64,000 bases of DNA from Epiperipatus broadwayi (Eukaryota; Onychophora; Udeonychophora; Euonychophora; Peripatidae), in the NCBI GenBank assembly GCA_028023455.1, contig JAQFVV010012497.1:4278001-4342000 (forward strand), written 5' to 3'. A model generated the notes under the pieces. It saw nothing but the letters and a program-made list of their open reading frames with translations, had not been told where the DNA came from and made no database searches. The translations under genes were made by a program, and so were the position numbers. Numbering within the stretch: the first letter of the stretch is position 1; every line of letters starts with the position of its first letter. Of this stretch, positions 36,619 to 48,988 are shown piece by piece.

Positions 36619-38090
36619 AAAAAATCAATATTTCTTTATTCACTGTTATTATTGGCAATTTATTTCATATTCAAAAATGTTAAATAGAATTGATTTAATA
36701 TTAAGCAGTTATTAAGAATATATATACGTGACTGATTACTTCCCGGGCAATATTAGAGCAGACTATGTCTTTTCCCAATGACATAAGAAATATTTTATGT
36801 ACTTTTTTTTTTTTTTTAACTAATTACTTTATATGATTTAAAGTGAAATTTCAATTTCTTCATTATTTCTTAAAATGATTTAGAATATTTTCTTGAAATA
36901 TTAATTTATACGCAAACGGATTTTTCTGCTTAATGCTGAATTAATAACAGCGCGAAAATTAAAATACTTTAATTTTTTTTTTTATCTTCAGTCTAAATAA
37001 CTTTTGTGTTATGACTAGTTTTGATAATTGGTTAAAATAAAGAAGACAAAAATAAATGCTATTTTCCGTTCCAAATAGTACATTTTGGCAAATACTTATT
37101 CAAATAGCGGTCCTTCCAGTGTTTCCTTCAGTAGGCAAAGTTAAGAATCCAAGATCGATGAAAATTGGTGTAGAGATTTCACAAGGCTTTTTTAAATTTA
37201 CTCCATAGTATTCAAATCCATCTATCTATGAAATTTTGTCCCAATTAATTAAAAAAAAAAAAATTATTTTGTAGCTTATTTCTTCTATTTTACTTCAGAA
37301 GTGGAGCTGTAGTCTTGTTCCATTTACATTTCTTCAGTAATCCCCCCTTCCCCTACAAACTTTTATATTATATACTTTGTATTACCTGGCAGTGATTGGT
37401 TCTGAATGAGCCAGTCACTGTAAAATGTGAATAAATTAAGTTTGATCCCTCTAGTGAGAATCATCTAGACTGATGCATTTCCAATTTACATTAAATATAG
37501 TATATTTAAAGATTGTTTATAAAAAAAAATTTAGAAAAATTATCAATTGCTTTTGGTTGTTTATTTTTACTTGTTTAATGATAATAAAGTTTTAAATACT
37601 TTCCTACTTTCAAATGGGTTTTCTACTATTACAATATTATTTAAACTAGCCACCACTGGAAATTGTGATAAAATATTTATGAGATAAATATCTATTCCAT
37701 CAAACTCTCCAGCGTATTATCAGTCAAAATTATCCTCACCTTTAAGATCTTTATGAGTGCTTTTGGTTTAATTGGAAAATCTATAATCCGATAAGCATTT
37801 TAATATATATAATGAATATTTACACACTACTTTTCAATAATTTATAACTTAGTACTATTTAAAATTTTACACATTTATCCACTGGATAAAACCTACTAAA
37901 ACATATGGTTACATTATATATATATTCATGTTAGCTATATATGCACACATTACTATATTTGAAATATTTTCATAAAGCATAGATTATTTGAAAACCTTAT
38001 ACTGTTAGAACTTAAAATAAATTTGAATGACAAAGAAAATAGATGCTGATGGTAGTTTTTTTAATGATGAAAGGGAAAATGCCCCCTCCC
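36619..38090. other. Intron 2 stretch without recognisable content
   Basis: AT-rich sequence with poly-T/poly-A runs. No coding or RNA motif found. Confidence 0.4.
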
Positions 38091-38760
38091 CTTATCATCA
38101 TCATCATTTTTAACAACTATCAATTCTTTGCATGGTGAAGATCTCTCCTAGTTTAATTCATTTCCATAGCTTGTCTTATTCACATTACAGCAGCAAACTT
38201 TTTTATTTCATCCATTCATCTCACATTTAGTCTTCTATGTCTTTTACATTTTTTGACATCCAGTCTAAGACTTCTATTGTCCATTTGATATCATTTCCTT
38301 TAGCAATATATCTAGCCCAGTTCTATTCTAGTATCTTAGTTTTTTCAGTGATGTCAATGATATTTGTTTATTTTCTCACAAAAAAATTTTGCTTTCGATC
38401 TCTTCTAGTTACTAGCATCATACATCTCATCATACTTCACTGTTTGGTCTGAAGATTCTATATTACTCTTCTGTTAAGTATTCAAATCTCAGATCCATAT
38501 GTGCAAATAGGGAAAACACATCTCTTTAAAAATCTTCTTTTTCAAATATAATAGAAATATTTCCTTTTAATATTAAGTTATTTCTACCAAATCACTCCAT
38601 CCAAGTTTAATTTACAATTAATTTTATCTATTATGTTTTCATCTGTATTAATAATCTGACCAATATATTTATGGTGGTTAAATACTTTTAATTCAACTTT
38701 ATTTTGTTCTATTGTGAAAATCCATTGAACATTTCCTGAAGTTTTGGAGAATTTTTTTTT
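38091..38760 (-). pseudogene. RTE-like LINE 3' end, antisense, second copy
   Basis: The minus strand gives HHKYIGQIINTDENIIDKIN, then FPICTYGSEI, then NWARYIAKGNDIKWTIEVLD and WMSKNVKD. This is the same C-terminal RTE series as at 4781-5420, with DNA-level similarity in the terminal region (GGTGAAGATCTCTCCTAGTT here and GATGAAGTCTCTCCAAGTTT there). The element end is a (TGATGA)-type tail, seen on the plus strand as CATCATCATCATTTTTAAC at 38096. Multiple frameshifts. Confidence 0.72.
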
Positions 38761-40186
38761 CAAAAAACAACTACATCATTTGAAAACTGTATTAAATCCT
38801 TAGCTTTTATATTATTATTATTATTATATTATTTATTAAATAATATGGAAATGAGATTATTGCATCTTTCATTTAAAATAAAACTACAGTGTAATAATTG
38901 TATAAAATTAATATCTGCAATTTTTTTTATATTTGTAAAAATCTTATAATATAATATATATATTTAATAAACTTCATTTGTTTTATTTTGCATGTTTTTA
39001 TTTTCACCATTCAAATTTTATTCATTATTGCATATGATTTTATTTATAATACTTTTGCTTAATGCCAAATGGAGGATGGCGGGAATGATGATGATTGTAA
39101 ATATTGCAGCTTCCAATTTTGTTTTTTATAATAAAGTCGTAATGGTTTCATGTCTTACTGTAGTAATTTAATGAACAGGTTTTTTGTAATAATTTTTTAC
39201 CATATAATATCTATTTCTTCATTTTGTTTTTTAAAATGTTAATTATTCATTAAATTGTAATTATAAAGATATGAGACTTTGCTTTAAAAAATGTAATATA
39301 CCTTCATGGGAAAAAAATATTAGTATATTGTACCCTTTTGTTTAGGTTAGAATGGATTATTTCTAATAATCTGTTGAAAAATTTTAAATTTTGAAGTTGG
39401 GTAAGGGATGATGTATGTTGTGTGTTAATAATTTTTGAATAATTTAGTTAAGGCAAGTAAAATAATTGATGTATAATGTTGGGTTGGTATTTGTAAGAAA
39501 ACAGTTAACTAAAAATCATTATAAGATTGTATGGTTGGGAGAACTGGCCATAATAAATACTGATTTAATAAGTCTTATAAATAATAATTAGGGTAAATTT
39601 TAAAAGTAATGCTTTAAAGTTAAACCAATAGATTTAGTAATAATAATTGTATTTAATGGCTATATTTTTAAAATCATTTGATTTAAAAATAATAATGTGG
39701 GAGAAAAGTGTATTTTTTTGGTTTTATAATATTAAAATATGTATTTTAAAATTATGCTATAATAGTGGTTATGTAACATTTTATAAATTAAATTATTATT
39801 TTTTAGTTCTATTTAAATTATTATTAGCGCCTTATTTAGTTTTGTAAATCACGTGACACACACCTGTGTTCGAAAATAGAATAATATTATCTGTTATAAA
39901 TGTTAAATTGGATTTTAAAAGTGAACATAATAAATAAAATCAGATTTATATTTTTTGTTGAAAATAAATACATTAAGTTCAAAATAAAGGTGGAAATGGT
40001 AATAAATATTGAAATGTGATTTTTAAAAATTATTTTAGAGTCTTTAGTAAGTGTAAATAAAATGTGAAAATTAAGCAAGAATTGAATAATATAATAAAAA
40101 TAAATATTTAGTAAATTATTATTAACTTTAACTTTAAACCAATGTTCGTGGTCCCGGATAATTTGAGGTCAGGATTGTTTAACGGA
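38761..40186. other. Intron 2 stretch, becoming C-poor
   Basis: AT-rich with an ATT-repeat tract near 38813. From about 39340 the plus strand becomes poor in C. No coding similarity. Confidence 0.4.
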
Positions 40187-40266
40187 CCAATCAGAATTGG
40201 AATCAGCTGGAGCATTTAAGAGCTGTATAAATTTTGACAGACGATTATTGAGCTGTTATCTCATTC
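40187..40266 (+). promoter_or_regulatory. CCAAT/TATA/initiator-like cluster
   Basis: A CCAAT box at 40187-40191 (GGACCAATCAG), TATAAA at 40226-40231 and TCATTC at 40261-40266 (an animal initiator-type match) are ordered as in a Pol II promoter. The TATA to initiator spacing of about 37 bp is slightly long. It lies deep in intron 2 of the lectin gene on the same strand. It could be an old LTR or an internal non-coding transcript promoter. A chance match is possible in AT-rich DNA, but the local drop in A+T argues somewhat against it. Confidence 0.35.
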
Positions 40267-42011
40267 TACCGACGTACTATTATAACATCATTAGTAATTC
40301 TACAATTTCGGTAAAGTATTTAGTAGTGTAATAATCCATTTTATTTAGCTTCAATTTTTATAAAATATAGCAGTTTATTATTACAAGATTGTGATATGGA
40401 GAAAGAGGGCTAAAAATTAAATAATTCCTTACTTAGCTGATTTGTTTTCGTTCAATTTGTCATCAACTTAAACATGAAGAAGTCATCACTAAATATAAAA
40501 AAAAAAAAAAATTAATGGAAGTATTCAAATGTTATTATCGTATAAAGTATATAATTTTGCCTGTGTTGATAAGTCATTGATTTACGACTAAATTTCATAA
40601 AAAGAACGTCACGGAGAAAATATATATATAAAAAATTTTCATTAAAAGATATAAAGTGAAATGATATAATACAATTTTATGAAAAAAATTTATTTAAAAT
40701 ACAATGGAAAAATACTTTTAAAGAAAAAAAAAAACTTTTAAATTTGACTGAACAATTATTTTAGAATGTGGAGATATTTCTTTCTGAAGAAATATTGGAA
40801 ATACTATAAAACTGGAATTTTTCCTAGAAAATATAAAAATTAAGATCATTTGCAAGTATGTGACTTATATCATACTTTAAAAAATATTACAAGTTAGTCA
40901 TTAAGGTATGCTGGACATACAAAAGTTTATTTAAATTATTTGGGAAAATAATTTAAGTTATTTGAAAATTCTGGGAAAAGGTTGTATCAGAAAATATTAA
41001 ACCTCAGTAAATATGGAAAAGCTACAAGAATTTGGAAAATTATCTTGACGAAGAGTATTTAAAATTAGATATTTACCTAACAATACATGTTTAAATATTT
41101 AAAGTTTCGGAGATAAGAAAAATATTAATTATATTAGTGTAAGTCTTATAGAATAAAAGTAAACATACTGTATTTAACTTGAACTGTCATTTTGGATTAT
41201 ATATTACAACATTAAGAACCGGAGCATGCGTGATTATTGACGTCAAAAGTGTGTTATTAATGTTTTTTTACCAGGAGAAAAGATACTTCCTGTAATGAAC
41301 TTATTATCAAGAAAGGAACATTTCATCGTAAGAAATTCTAATAAAGTTATTATAAATATGGTTTTAAAATTAATTTTTTACTAACAAAATTATAAGCAAA
41401 TATTTTATCTAGCGCTGTGCTTGCAATTATAATAATATTTATTCATAGTATAAATATAGGTGTAGGAACATAAGTCATTAGATTATTTACTAACTTAGTA
41501 ATTAAATTTTTATTGTAAAGAAAAAAAAATCTTTAATAATAATTTTTTTTTAAAAAAAAACTTAATATATTTTAAAGTGTGATAATGTGGAATAAACGAT
41601 AATAAAATGTTTATTTAGATCGTAATCCAGAAGACATCACTAAGTAATTGCCAACAGAAATTACTTATGGTAATAATGTAAATTATTAATAGTTTTAAAA
41701 TGTGTTTGTTATTTTGTGCGGATGGATGCGTATATAAAACACGATACCTATACATAATTTATCATTTGTTTAGTTATTTAAGAATATGCATAATTTTAAT
41801 GATATCGTAAAGATATTTAAACATAAAAGAAATATAAGTATATGATTCTATTATAACTGAATTGGATGTTTTGTTGAATAATTTAAAGTGTTAAAAATAT
41901 GACACTGATTCTGATTGTTTATGCTTAAGTTTGAGAACTATTAAAGAATGAAATAATCTTGTCTTATTAGTTAGTTAGACTTTTATTCTAAAAATGAATT
42001 TATTTGTTTAT
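40267..42011. other. C-poor tract, no coding content
   Basis: Plus strand strongly depleted in C. A GGTAAAG splice-donor-like site follows at 40310. No open frame of note. Confidence 0.4.
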
Positions 42012-42189
42012 GGTACTATCTTATTTTCTGTCCTGCCACTGCTAGAGACGTCATTTCCGCAAAAATTGCAGAAATATTCAGAGTAGGGGGCCAAAAGCAG
42101 ACGACGCAACTTCTGGCCACTAGATGGTGCTGCAATTTTTGCGGAAATGATGTCTCTAGCAGTGGCAGGACAGAAAATAAGATAGAACC
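42012..42189. mobile_element. Foldback/MITE-like element, 60-bp arms
   Basis: Arms 42012-42071 and 42130-42189 are inverted copies with two mismatches. They contain TCCTGCCACTGCTAGAGAC and TTTCCGCAAAAATTGCAG. The 58-bp spacer (CAGACGACGCAACTTCTGGC core) is richer in G+C than its surroundings. No target-site duplication is obvious. Recent on the basis of arm identity. Confidence 0.85.
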
Positions 42190-45100
42190 TTTCTTATTAT
42201 AGAAATGAGAAGATGAATTTAGCGATGTAAATTAATGAATTTTAAATGCTAATATCTTAGTATTAGGTTATGTAAGACCAGGATAATATTGTATGTAAGG
42301 TTTATTTATATGGGAAGAAGAATATACTATATTGATGTTTACACAAGTATAGCTAACATAGCCCTATATCTTGTGTATATTCATGGCAGTGTTTGTTTTG
42401 TATGTGTTAAAGCTTAATGTGCCATAGTGCTAAATGAATAGCCTGGGCATTATACTTGGTAGAAGAGGTTATTAAACATAAGTTATACCTCAGTTCATGT
42501 ACACTGTGCCCATGATGGTTAGTTGATAAAGGTGTTAAGTTGAAGTTATAGTTTACCCCATATGCCTACTAGTTTATGTGTTATTGAAATTTATTGGATT
42601 ACATTGTAAAAGATGGTTGTTTTAAAATTGGAAATAATAAATAAGTTTGGAAATAGAGAATTGTTAAATTGGATAAGATAAGTTATGTTGCTTAGATTAT
42701 AATAAGTGTAAAAAATTATAAGAACATAATTTCATCAGTGAAAGAATCATAAAACTTTTATAGTTAAAAATAATATTTATTTTTTTTTTTTATAAAATAA
42801 ATAGTTGATAATTTAAAAGAATTTATAATGATATTACTTAATTATTAAGAATTGTTTTTTTTTTTAAAAAAAAGACATACTTATAATGCATATTTTTTAT
42901 TTATGATTAAAGGTAATAGACTGAATTGTGTTGAATGAATGAAAGTAGTCATAAGTTTTACAAAAATAATTTTATAACAACACACTAACACATACATGAT
43001 ATTTAAAGTTTAAAGTAATAATTAGTAAGTAGCTTAGTTTGATGGTATGCTATGAATTAAGATTGTTCACATGAATATTATTGAAGAATGACTATACAGA
43101 ATAATAATTTTTTTTTTTTTAAAAACTAAATAACAAGGATAAGTTCATAGTAAAAGTATTACCTATATGTTTTTTTTTAAAACCTATAAATTAATAATAT
43201 CGAATAACTGTAATAAAAAAAAAGTATATAATGATATTTTAAAAATAAGAAATATTTTATTTAAGAAATGTTCTGTTTCGTATATTTTAAATCATTTAAT
43301 TTGTATTGGAGAAGTACCTGAATATGAATAAATAGAATTCTATTAGAATGTAAATAATATAAATAATTTTATTGTTAAGTTTGTTAATAAAATTGTTAAA
43401 TGTGTTTATAAATCTTGGTGTTGACTCAATTTCTTCACATCGCAATTACATAATCACAGATAATTATAATGAAGACATAATATTTGCACATCATAAATAA
43501 AATTTTACTTAGGAGTTATATTTTATTGATATATTTTATTTAAAAGTTTTAGTTATGGTATTATTATGATGGTCATGGAATAATTACCAAAGATTTACAT
43601 TAAATTATCTTAGTAATGATTGCCACATATTCTCAGATTGTAATATCATACTAAATATATTATTTAAGATGCCATATGGATAATAGAAAATTATATTACA
43701 TTTTATTATAAGATATACAAGAATAACATTATAAATAGAAAGATAGGAGAGTGAATTATAGATTAAAGATTAAATAATTACTATTGGTTATTATTAGTAT
43801 TATTAAATTGTAGTTAGGAATGATATTAAATCCCTTATCATACTTGATTACAAAAGTTATAATTAATTTATCATTATTTTAAGAGAACCTGAGATAATTT
43901 GAGTTAAATTAATTTTAAGGAAGATATTTAAATTAATTTGTTAAAAGTAATTTACTTAATTAATTTTGATTAAAGACGTAAGAGTACTATAAATGTAGTA
44001 TTTGAGTAATAGGAATAAGGATAGTATTCTTATGCCATTAAGATGATATCCAGTGGGAGATTATCTTAATGTATTCGCTCTACCACTTGTAAACTCACTT
44101 CATAGTCTCATGATTTGATTAGATATTCATTTATTTCATTTTATAAACCAGAACTATATTATTATTTATTAATTAAGTTAATTTAATCATTGATATTCTT
44201 AAAAATATAGTTATTATTAATTTAGATACATTTTAAATAAACATAGTTATTTATCTGAGCTAGATCAAGTAATTATAGTTATATATTTCCTGGAGGTGAG
44301 GGTACTATATATATATATATATAAACAAAAATATATTCAAAGCTTATGCAAATTAGAGATTCCATTTCTTAGAGGAGGAGGAAGCATGATTCCTTTTGGT
44401 TTATAACATTTTTGTTATTAGCTATGTGCCAAGCTTTTTTGATGTTTTGCCTAGAGTTGTTTCTCTCAATTTAAGTAATTGAGGTGGATGATGGTTTAAA
44501 TATATGATCAGTGATGTGCTCCAAGAAAATTGATTTACACTCAGACTTGTCTAGCTGCCTGATATTATCGTTATTCAATTATAGCATTACCTTTTGGATT
44601 GATTTTTTACAATTATTGAAAATAATAATCCAGTTGGAGAAAATTGTATAACTAAATATATAAATATTTATATGTTAATCTATAATTTTATTAAATAGTA
44701 ATTGTATTAGAATCTTCTTCAGCTTAAACATTGAATAAAGTTTGTGGTGATATTATTTTTATAGTTTAATTAGTTATATGATATCCTATAATGTATATAA
44801 GTTGACTTTTCTGCTGTTGAAAATAGTTTTTTTTATCTTTTGTGGTCTGGAATGAAGCTGAGCTTATTATCAAATCATTAATATAAAAGTATATACAGTT
44901 TAAAGTATCATTTGACTATTTGAATTTCCTTGAAAGAATCTAGAACTCAGTGTCAATAAATTGTTGGTCACCTCTGTCCTTTCTAATATTTGAACTTCTT
45001 GTGAACTCTCAAGCAACAAATCATTCTTTTACTTATTAAAAAATTTTTACTACTTGAACTGCATAAATAATGAAGCCAAACATTAATATTTAAGCTGAAG

Positions 45101-45229
45101 ATGGTTACAATAGCATTAGCTGAAAGTATTCTCTTACAAAAGCAAATATATATATATATTGCAATAATTAATCAATGCTTTATAATAATATAAATTTAAA
45201 TATATTTAGATATATGTATATTACCTATA
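42190..45229. other. Intron 2, AT-rich and C-poor, no recognisable genes
   Basis: Long homopolymer T runs near 42780, 42846 and 43110. C-depletion continues to about 43440. A stretch near 43390 has AATAAA-like words. No coding trace. Confidence 0.4.
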
Positions 45230-45730
45230 CAATGTGTCCCAAAAGACAACTGGTTCTCTCTCCAAGTTATTTGCAGAGTTATCTCTGAATCAACACATTT
45301 ATTACATAATGCCTTAGTTTATCTATTTACCTTAAAATTTTTAAAGCATTTTGATTATATATTTGTACCGTAACTCATGATGGAATAACATGTTAACATT
45401 AAATTTTGTTTTAAATTGAGCAAAACTGCTATTGAAGTGTTTCAAATGATTCAAACTGTAAAGGATATTGAAGCCATAATGTCCTCAAGAATGTTTTCAA
45501 CTGGTTTGCATGATTTTATAGTGGCATAGAGAACATTGAAAGTGATCTATAAAGGAAAAAAAGCACACTAACACATTTCATGTCATACCTTGTGATCCAG
45601 ACATGCTAGCAATTTAAAACTTTTGTGGTGAATAGATAAACTATATTAATACATAACCAGATGCATTGATTCAGAACTAGCACTGTAGGTAGCTTGGCAA
45701 GGGGACCAGTTACTTTTTACTGGGACAATG
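45230..45730 (+). mobile_element. Mariner-derived element with long terminal inverted repeats
   Basis: Terminal inverted repeats of about 102 bp (45230-45331 and 45627-45730), imperfect, start CAATGTGTCCCA and end TGGGACAATG. The inner ends read GTTTATCTATT and AATAGATAAAC. The core carries the first part of a mariner transposase. It inserted about 120 bp upstream of the acceptor of lectin exon C. The length of about 500 bp is far below the 1.3 kb of an intact mariner, so it is a deletion derivative. Confidence 0.72.
45392..45555 (+). pseudogene. Mariner transposase N-terminal HTH fragment
   Basis: The translation reads VNIKFCFKLSKTAIEVFQMI followed by QTV, the first helix-turn-helix of mariner/SETMAR-type transposases (pattern IKFCFKLGKTATExxxMxxxxYG). 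The continuation SSRMFSTGLHDF echoes SRxxVFEWxKRF. A stop occurs within the next helix, and no DDE catalytic domain follows before the right inverted repeat. It would have bound the inverted repeats; here it is dead. Confidence 0.72.
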
Positions 45731-45852
45731 CATTCATAAATTCTAATCTCACAAAAATCTATTCTCATATAAAAAAAAAAGTTTACTAGTCTTAAAAAAA
45801 AATATTTTTGAAAAACTTATTTTTTATATAAATTTCAAAATAATTGTTTTAG

Positions 45853-45935
45853 GTCCAGTTTTTGGAAGCAGAGATTATTTTTCAGGATTAGGTGTGTTTA
45901 TAGATACCTATAGCAATCATAATGGGCCTCATAAT
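45853..45935 (+). CDS. LMAN2: LMAN2/VIP36-like lectin, internal exon C
   Basis: Third visible exon. After completing the split Gly codon it reads GPVFGSRDYFSGLGVFIDTY and then SNHNGPHN. The order matches VIP36 (GPVFGS, F-x-G-L-x-[VI]-F-[IV]-D-T-Y-x-N). The D-x-x-x-N pair seen here corresponds to the calcium ligands of the family. The acceptor is TTTTAG before 45853 and the donor GTAAGT after 45935; the exon ends in phase 0. At 83 nt it is short, but it has the correct phases and neighbours. It lies just downstream of a mariner-derived insertion (45230-45730) without disrupting the acceptor. Confidence 0.92.
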
Positions 45936-46779
45936 GTAAGTAATCTTCTTTTAAAACTTAAATCTTTCACAGTCTATAAAAAAAGGAAGTGATTTATATG
46001 TAGATAGATTTAAAAAATTTCAGTATATCTATAATAATTATATTTTTATTGATTGATTTATTTGAAAATATGAGAAATTTGTTTTAAAGCACAATATTTG
46101 TATATAATTAACTACTGTATCATAGAAATATATGTAACAATCAAATTTCAGATTTTAAAGTGAACTTCTCCTTTAGAATAGTAAACTGTCTTAAGTGCAA
46201 TAGTTTTTTTTTATTATATATATTCTTTATATTATGATATCTCTGTGGTACTATAATGTGGATATAAATTATTCCCACTCATTAATAGTTTAAATACCAT
46301 ACATGTGTATACATATTTGCGAATGATGAATTTAAATTAAAAAATCAAACAAGTCATGATAAATGATATATAAAGTCAGATTATTTTTCTGGTGTTGCAA
46401 ACCTCTAGCTCAGTTTATATCTGGAATAAATGTATAGAGATGTTATGAAATTTTTATATTGTTCATAGATATCAGAGTATACTTTAAAATCTGAAAATTT
46501 AATTGGTTATATATGGATCATATTTACCTTGGGAGCGGGGAGGATCTAGTAATATTATGGATTTTTTTTTTTTGGCATTTCTATAGCAGTAAGAAATAAT
46601 AAAAAAGACTAGAATATGTATTTTGGTAAATTTTTTCTATAACGTATTATATATCGAAATGATAAATGAAAGTTTTTGATACATTCATATTTTCAACAGT
46701 TATATAGCTATGAAGAAATGTTTCCAAGAAACAAGATAGCTATAATTGATGCTTGTTTTTTTTCAGACCATATCAATGC
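45936..46779. other. Intron 3 start, no recognisable content
   Basis: AT-rich sequence after the exon C donor. Nothing recognised. Confidence 0.45.
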
Positions 46780-46850
46780 AATGTGAATTTGTAGAGTGAT
46801 AGCCTTGAAAATTAAAGATACCTGGGTTGATTCTCAGCTGAGAAATGTAA
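46780..46850 (+). repeat. tRNA-like SINE copy
   Basis: GTAGAGTGATAGCCTTGAAA, then ATTAAAGATACCTGGGTTGA with TTCTCAGCTGAG: an A-box-like and a B-box-like (GGTTGATTCTC) element with the spacing of a tRNA-derived SINE head. An A-rich tail follows. The copy at 60052-60135 is similar. Confidence 0.5.
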
Positions 46851-48983
46851 AAGAAAAAAAAACTGAAAAGAAAAAGGTTTTCAGTCAGTCTTTTTATTGT
46901 AGTGTAGCATGTTTCATCACTTATATGAGAGGACTTTATTATTAAATTTTATTTTTATTATTGGTCTTTGAATTATGGACAACTATACTATTTTAAATTA
47001 GGATGAAGACTGAAAGGTTAAGAAATGCTGATGTAAATAAGTACTCATAAATGAGAAAAATAAATTATTATGAATGTCTGCCAAAATTTATATTGAAAAT
47101 TTATTAATTTTTTTTCTCTGTGTTTGTTTTTCTGATAGAACTTATAGTTGATTAATAAGTAGATCAAATAAAAATACTATAAAGAATTTTAATCTTTTTT
47201 TTTTTTAAGTTTGACGCTGATCTGTGTGTGTATATATGCTGAAATCTGTTGTTTGATCACCATATAAACAAATCAAGATAAACTGGCAAATTGGTTTTTT
47301 TTTTTTCTCGTCTGGAGTTCATACGAAGTTCAGCATCTGAAGTGATAGAGCTGAATCTGTGATTTTAGACCTTGAGTTCCATTGTCTGCCATTTTACTAC
47401 TGCATTAAATCATAGATAACTTTTTAATTTATTATCTGTCATTATTAAATTTATCTTTGACTTTATTTTTAAGAAAACATTTATTGAATTATATTTGTGA
47501 TTTCAATTACTATATTAAAAATTTCGTAGCACAACTACAAAATGCAACTAATTGAAAACTGATCTTACTAAAAATGAATTTCTAATTTAAACACAACCCA
47601 AATTCTGTTTTGCAAGTTTTCATCAATTCCCTGAATCAATTTTTTTGTGAATACAGATCTAGTAACACACATTAGTGATTCTTTGTGAATTTTAGATTAA
47701 GAAAAGTAAACAAAAGAAGAACAAAAAAATTGAAATTAAATTGTTTTTGTTTGTTACACGATATAATATGATTTTGTAGACTCTGCATTTCTTGAGACTT
47801 TACAAGATCCTGCAAGATTAATTCTTGTTGATGTTCTAGAATACTAGTCTCATTTTTAAAGAAAATAATTTTTTAAGTGGAAAGCTAATAAATGTATAGA
47901 AATTGCACTAGTATGATTTATATCTATCTTGAATTTAACATTTTTTTATAACTTTGTTGATTATATGATGTTCTTATAAATTTCATTAAAATAAATTATT
48001 AAAGCCTTTTCAGCTTTGTTAAAGCATTTATTTTTTGATTCTGCTATTTTATTAATTCAAAACATGTGATAAATTATAATTGCTTTTATTTGATTTAACA
48101 GTTTCTTGTCCACAGATAATAAGGCAATACTATATATTCTAACATTCATCACTTAATGTATTTTGTGTAGACATACACTTAAACAAAGTTAATGTATTAT
48201 ATATACTTAATTAATGTTAAAGTTATTATTTTTTAATTACAATTTCTATTGCAGTCTAACTATTGAAAAGTTTAATGACAACAATCATGCAAAGTTAATG
48301 ATTTTGAAAGTCGAATCTTCTTATCAGCTGTGTTAAAGTCCCATATACTATCATTCACAATTCAGTAACAACCATATTGTTTTATTTTTATGTGTGAAAG
48401 GTATTATGACTACACAGTTATTTAAAATTAATGATAAGGACTATTTTGTTATATGTTTCAAAATATAAGTACTATTAAATTAGATAAGATTTAATATATA
48501 ACTCAAATTATGAAAAGATTAGATCTTCAAAATCATTAGTACTGTGTGAATGTTCTCATTTTAGTTTTTCTACAATTAACTTTAATAAAAGTTTGATAAT
48601 CTTAAAAAAAAAAAATTAATGTTTGATATTAATTTTTATTTTGTTTTTTAGATGATGTTTTATTACATACTATGTATGTATATTATAATTTTTGTAATTA
48701 TAATACTTTAAAATGAATATATTTCAAATTGCCAACAGTCATAAGACTGATAGTTAGAATATGGAAAGATAATATGCCCAGGATTAGTTGAAGGAAAAGT
48801 TAATTGGAGGAAAGGCTAATTTGAAGAATGACAATTTAAAGAAATGAAATTTCTGACATGAATATAATTCTATATATTATAAAGAAATCAAGTAATATGT
48901 CACATAACCTAATTTAACCAGCTTGTATTACAAATGCAAAGCTTGTTAAGAGCTTATTTGTGAGCTCTATATATAATAATTGT
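46851..48983. other. Intron 3 stretch without recognisable content
   Basis: AT-rich. No coding similarity, boundary repeat or structured RNA noticed before the LTR element. Confidence 0.4.
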
Positions 48984-48988
48984 ATATA

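Noticed and set aside
39843-43440. Solo LTR spanning TGTAAATCAC to CGCAATTACA
   Set aside because: Flanks show no matching target duplication and the length would be extreme; kept only as a possibility in the promoter finding.
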